From Diaphorobacter sp. HDW4A (GTDB lineage Bacteria; Pseudomonadota; Gammaproteobacteria; Burkholderiales; Burkholderiaceae_C), in contig NZ_CP049910.1 of the NCBI RefSeq assembly GCF_011305995.1, forward strand, positions 3,224,001 to 3,288,000: a stretch of 64,000 bases of DNA. Direction: 5' to 3'. This document shows positions 60,573 through 64,000 of the stretch, piece after piece. Made by a program: the position numbers and the translations under genes. The notes beneath the pieces were generated by a model. That model worked only from the letters and a program-made list of their open reading frames with translations, was not told the DNA's origin and searched no databases. Position 1 is the stretch's first letter, and each line of letters begins with the position of its first letter.

Positions 60573-61751
60573 TCAACTCCGGGGCTGCTTGTGCCTCAGC
60601 TTTCGATAGACCGTTGCGCGGCTGATGCCCAGTGCTCGCGCTGCCTGCGCGACATTGCCGCGCGCATCGGCCACCGCCTGATGCACCATTGCCAATTCGA
60701 TGTCCTTGAGCGGCACGGCCTGTCCAACGCCACGCTCGCGCGCCATGCCAGCAGCATCCCTACTCCCCCCCGGGCCTTCAATCTGCGCCTGCACCTGCAC
60801 ACGCAGTCCCGACCACAGCGGAACCTCAAGCGTTCCGCAGCCAGAGCGCCCGCGCCGTGCCGCATCAAAGAGCAACTGCACCGGCATGGCAAACAGCTCG
60901 TCGCTGTGCAACGAATTGCCATCCGCCGCCAGCCCGGAAACGATCCGGCGCGCGGCCTGATTGGCACCTGTCACATAGCCGTCTTCGTCGAGGCAGAGCA
61001 GTCCATCTCCGTCCCCTGCACACAACTGACCAGGCCAATTCAAACGCACCAGCAACCGATGCGGTGTGCGCAGCGTAAGCGCATTCTCGATATTGCGGGC
61101 CGCACGCGCGACCAGATGCCGCAACTCTGGACGCTCCACGACTTCGACGCCGGTCAGGTCGAGCATGCCCACACACCCGCCGGTTGGGCCAAACACGGGC
61201 GCACCAGCGCAGCTGTACATGGAGGTATCACGGTAGAAATGCTCCCCACGGTGCAGCCACACCGCACGCCGCTCCAACAGCGCCGCGCTAATCGCCGAGG
61301 TACCGATGCTGCGCTCCGACAAATCAACGCCCACGCGGGCAATGGCGACTGCCCGTGGATCGGTGCTATCGACCGCGCCCGAGACGTCGACCACCACGCC
61401 ACTAGCATCGGTCAATATGGCGAAATAGCGCGTGCTGGCGGTCGCACGCCCCAGACCCTCGAGCGCAGGTCGCGCAGCCTGCAAAAGCAGGTGTTGTGCG
61501 TCAAGCGTGCGGCGCACAGAGTGCGCGGTGACCACATCGAACGCCACGTGGTGTTGAGGGCGTTGCCCCTGCGCAAGGCAGCGTCGCCAGGAACGCTCTA
61601 TCCATTCGCTGCCGGGCCGCATGAAGAATCCGCTCGCTGTGCCGATGTCGCCGGAAGTGCAAAGACCTTCTTCGTCATCGAATACAGCCGTGCGCGCACG
61701 CTGAATCTGCTGCAGTCGCTGCTCGGCTAGGGGATCGTGCTGGCTATGCAT
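60573..61751 (-). CDS. AcoR-like regulator without AAA+ domain
   Basis: A 392-residue regulator. Residues about 50-220 form an AcoR-type GAF domain (FAILTDASGVVVDVSGAVDS, VGVDLSERSIGTSAISAALLERRAVWLHRGEHFYRD, CAGAPVFGPTGGCVGMLDLTG). Residues about 235-300 form a PAS-like part (DGLLCLDEDGYVTGANQAARRI). A Fis-type HTH ends it (LKDIELAMVHQAVADARGNVAQAARALGISRATVYRKL). There is no GAFTGA or Walker motif, so it cannot activate sigma-54 directly. Divergent from the molybdenum hydroxylase, which it probably controls. Start at 61751 (MHSQHDPL). Confidence 0.88.
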   Translation of the reverse strand: MHSQHDPLAEQRLQQIQRARTAVFDDEEGLCTSGDIGTASGFFMRPGSEWIERSWRRCLAQGQRPQHHVAFDVVTAHSVRRTLDAQHLLLQAARPALEGLGRATASTRYFAILTDASGVVVDVSGAVDSTDPRAVAIARVGVDLSERSIGTSAISAALLERRAVWLHRGEHFYRDTSMYSCAGAPVFGPTGGCVGMLDLTGVEVVERPELRHLVARAARNIENALTLRTPHRLLVRLNWPGQLCAGDGDGLLCLDEDGYVTGANQAARRIVSGLAADGNSLHSDELFAMPVQLLFDAARRGRSGCGTLEVPLWSGLRVQVQAQIEGPGGSRDAAGMARERGVGQAVPLKDIELAMVHQAVADARGNVAQAARALGISRATVYRKLRHKQPRS

Positions 61752-61962
61752 GGAGGTTGGCTCGCGACGATGATATGGGGGCACATCATTTGGAGAAGTC
61801 GATGTGTTCCATATTGAGAATATTCGATGTGCCCGGGCATACCCTCAGGGTTTTGCCTGATCTGGACTCCTTTGAAGCTGATCAGGATGAAGGGTGTTCG
61901 TTCAGCAATCCGCGAATCATCAAGGCCCATCGACAGAGGCCGCTGCACAGGAGACAACCCCG

Positions 61963-62436
61963 ATGAAAGTGCAATTCACGGTCAATGGCGCAGCTGCCAG
62001 CATTGACGTTCCATCCAACACCCTGCTGGTGCAGGCCATCCGCGAGCATCTGCAGCTCATGGGCACGCATGTGGGCTGCGACACCGCGCAATGCGGCGCC
62101 TGCACCGTGCATGTGAATGGCAAGGCCATCAAATCGTGTAATACGCTGGCGGTGATGCACGGGGGCGCGGAGATCACCACTATCGAGGGTATGGCCGCGC
62201 CGGACGGCACCATGCACCCGATGCAGGCGGCATTCAAGCAGTGCCACGGTCTGCAGTGCGGCTTCTGCACGCCGGGCATGGTGATGAGCGCGGTGGATCT
62301 GTGCAAGAACCATCCCACCGCGAGCGAGGGCGAAATCCGCGAGTTGCTGGAGGGCAACCTCTGCCGCTGCACGGGTTACCAGAACATCGTCAAGGCCGTG
62401 GTCATGGGCAGAGCCTCCATGGCTTCCGGCTCCTGA
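61963..62436 (+). CDS. coxS: Molybdenum hydroxylase, [2Fe-2S] small subunit
   Basis: A 157-residue iron-sulfur subunit of the xanthine-oxidase/CO-dehydrogenase family. The first cluster is bound by [13 protein letters not shown] and SC; the second by CGFCTPGM and CRCTGY. GGAG lies about 12 bases upstream of ATG 61963. The order S then L is typical of form II enzymes, which often hydroxylate aromatic or N-heterocyclic compounds rather than CO. Confidence 0.92.
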   Translation: MKVQFTVNGAAASIDVPSNTLLVQAIREHLQLMGTHVGCDTAQCGACTVHVNGKAIKSCNTLAVMHGGAEITTIEGMAAPDGTMHPMQAAFKQCHGLQCGFCTPGMVMSAVDLCKNHPTASEGEIRELLEGNLCRCTGYQNIVKAVVMGRASMASGS

Positions 62437-62464
62437 GTCGTCAACCCATTCAAGGAGAAGACAC

Positions 62465-64000
62465 ATGGGAGCCGCCGACATTTCCAAGCTGCCGCACATT
62501 GGCGAGGCCATCCTGCGCAAGGAGGACTACCGTTTCCTCACTGGCGCGGGCCAATACACCGACGACATCACCATGGCGCGCCAGGCGCATGCAGTGTTCG
62601 TGCGCTCGCCGCATGCGCATGCGGACATCAAGAAAGTGAATGTCGCGGCTGCCGAGTCCATGCCCGGCGTGATCAAGGTGTTCTCGGGCAAGGACATCGA
62701 GGGCAAGATGGGTGGCCTGCCCTGCGGGTGGCTGATCACCAGCAGCAACGGCGAGCCGATGAAGGAGCCCCCTCATCCCATCCTGGCCATCGGAAAGGCG
62801 CGCTACGTGGGCGACCATGTGGCGATGGTCGTCGCCGAGACCCTGCAGCAAGCGCGCGATGCGGCAGAGGCGGTCTATGTCGAGTACGAAGTGCTGAACT
62901 CCGTCGTTCATGTGAGCGACGCAAAGAACGGCCCCGCGCTGCACGACGTGGCGCCCGACAACCAGTGCTACCACTGGGAGCTGGGTGACGGTTCTGCCGT
63001 CGATGCCGCCTTTGCCAACGCGGCGCATGTCACCAAACTCGATCTGGTCAACAACCGCCTCGTTCCCAACGCGATGGAGCCGCGCGCCGTCAGCGCCTCG
63101 TACAACCGCGCAAGCGACGAATACACGCTCTACGTCGCCAACCAGAACCCGCATGTGGAGCGCCTGCTGCTCACCGCCTTCGTGCTGAATCTGCCCGAGA
63201 GCCGCGTGCGCGTCATCGCGCCGGATGTGGGTGGCGGCTTCGGCTCCAAGATCTATCTGTATGCCGAAGATGTGGCGCTGACCTGGGCGTCCAAGCAGCT
63301 CAACCGCAATATCAAATGGACTTCGGATCGCAGCGAGGCCTTTCTCTCCGACGCCCATGGCCGAGACCATGTGAGCCACGCCGAAATGGCGATGGACAAG
63401 GACGGCAAGTTCATCGCCATGCGCGTGCACACCAATGCGAATCTGGGCGCGTATCTTTCGACCTTCTCCACCGCGATTCCGACGATCCTCTACGCCACGC
63501 TGCTCGCGGGGCAATACACCTGCCCGCAGATCCATGTAGTGGTCGATGCCTGGTTCACCAACACCACGCCGGTCGATGCGTATCGCGGCGCCGGTCGCCC
63601 CGAAGCCACCTATCTGCTCGAGCGACTGGTGAGCCGCTGCGCCTGGGAGCTGGGCCTGTCGCAGGCCGAAATCCGTCGCCGCAACTTCATCACCCAGTTT
63701 CCCTACCAGACGCCGGTGGCGCTGCAATACGACGTAGGCGACTACAACGCCTGCATCGACAAGGCCGAGAAGCTAGCCGACGTGGCGGGCTTCGAGGCGC
63801 GCAGAAAGGACAGTGAGGCCAAGGGCTTGAAGCGCGGCATCGGCTACTCAAGCTACATCGAGGCCTGCGGCCTCGCACCGTCCAACATCGCGGGCGCACT
63901 GGGCGCGCGTGCGGGTCTCTTTGAATGCGGTGAGGTGCGCGTGCATCCGACGGGTACGGTCACCGTCTTCACCGGATCGCACAGCCACGGCCAAGGGCAC
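62465..64000 (+). CDS. coxL: Form II molybdenum hydroxylase, large subunit (truncated by window end)
   Basis: The first 512 codons of a large molybdopterin subunit, open to the window edge. It starts MGAADISKLPHIGEAILRKE after AAGGAGAAG. The active-site loop reads AYRGAGR (residues 372-378), the form II signature, not the AYRCSFR of true form I CO dehydrogenase; the MoCo-binding QPxGxxx and E-motif lie beyond the window. VGGGFGSKIYLYAEDVAL and TSDRSEAF are typical. Substrate probably not CO. A medium FAD subunit is expected downstream. Confidence 0.9.
   Translation, partial: MGAADISKLPHIGEAILRKEDYRFLTGAGQYTDDITMARQAHAVFVRSPHAHADIKKVNVAAAESMPGVIKVFSGKDIEGKMGGLPCGWLITSSNGEPMKEPPHPILAIGKARYVGDHVAMVVAETLQQARDAAEAVYVEYEVLNSVVHVSDAKNGPALHDVAPDNQCYHWELGDGSAVDAAFANAAHVTKLDLVNNRLVPNAMEPRAVSASYNRASDEYTLYVANQNPHVERLLLTAFVLNLPESRVRVIAPDVGGGFGSKIYLYAEDVALTWASKQLNRNIKWTSDRSEAFLSDAHGRDHVSHAEMAMDKDGKFIAMRVHTNANLGAYLSTFSTAIPTILYATLLAGQYTCPQIHVVVDAWFTNTTPVDAYRGAGRPEATYLLERLVSRCAWELGLSQAEIRRRNFITQFPYQTPVALQYDVGDYNACIDKAEKLADVAGFEARRKDSEAKGLKRGIGYSSYIEACGLAPSNIAGALGARAGLFECGEVRVHPTGTVTVFTGSHSHGQGH

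Noticed and set aside
61776..61794. Sigma-54-like promoter (GGGCAC-N5-TTGG)
   Set aside because: The -12 GC is not matched, and the adjacent regulator has no AAA+ domain to activate sigma-54.
1..64000. CRISPR arrays, rRNA and intact insertion sequences
   Set aside because: I found no regularly spaced direct repeats with unique spacers, no rRNA-like sequence and no transposase frame. The repeats seen are short dispersed elements.

Overview
The window looks like chromosome of a betaproteobacterium of the order Burkholderiales, most probably family Comamonadaceae (Comamonas/Delftia/Acidovorax type). Reasons: high-GC coding with strong third-position GC, the relA, ompR-envZ, pmbA-yjgA-mog and trmJ/suhB neighbourhoods, an IPTL-CTERM sorting signal, and dispersed intergenic repeats of the kind seen in that family. 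The genus is inference.

Positions 1-9920 are one end of a temperate prophage integrated at the 3' end of a tRNA-Val(GAC) gene (9921-9996, minus strand). A leftward early operon (Cro-like, CII-like, small ORFs, start of a replication protein) leaves the window at position 1. A divergent S24-type CI repressor faces it across three TAGC-N4-GCTA operators, and two more copies lie on the promoter of a second phage operon at about 3.25 kb. A second regulatory block at 4.9-6.6 kb has the layout of the P22 immI region: a divergent Mnt-like ribbon-helix-helix protein, an Arc-like one, and a Bro-N antirepressor. Uncharacterised genes, an excisionase and a tyrosine integrase follow up to the tRNA.

10-26.6 kb is core genome: relA, an alpha/beta hydrolase, 3-hydroxybutyrate dehydrogenase, a SIMPL protein, ompR-envZ, ybiB-cobA, a YdeI-like protein, a hotdog thioesterase, a sterol-desaturase-family membrane protein, a BaiN-type flavoprotein, an MFS carrier, rpsU and yqeY. 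26.6-33.7 kb holds an Lrp/EamA exporter pair, a LysR/tartrate-D-malate dehydrogenase pair and several small exported or zinc-binding proteins.

33.8-43 kb is the most unusual part. A leftward three-gene set encodes an acyl-CoA-dehydrogenase-like flavoprotein, a PhnD-like binding protein without a signal peptide, and a TusA-like/diiron fusion. It is followed upstream by flavocytochrome c sulfide dehydrogenase (fccA-fccB). A rightward pair then encodes a small basic protein and an AAA+ ATPase fused to an FtsH-type M41 metallopeptidase, followed by an orphan TauA-like binding protein. A sulfur theme links most of these genes, but their joint function is unknown.

43.3-58.6 kb is mainly housekeeping: an XRE regulator, pmbA, yjgA/darP, mog, a 1075-residue secreted glycerophosphodiester phosphodiesterase with an IPTL-CTERM tail, a Bcr/CflA exporter, a nitroreductase, a HAD phosphatase, cysE, trmJ, a DUF4349 lipoprotein and suhB. 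58.6-64 kb holds a 2-oxoglutarate dioxygenase, a ferredoxin-truncated globin-zinc ribbon fusion, an AcoR-like regulator lacking its AAA+ domain, and the first two genes (S, then a partial L) of a form II molybdenum hydroxylase that continues beyond the window. No rRNA gene, CRISPR array or complete insertion sequence was seen.
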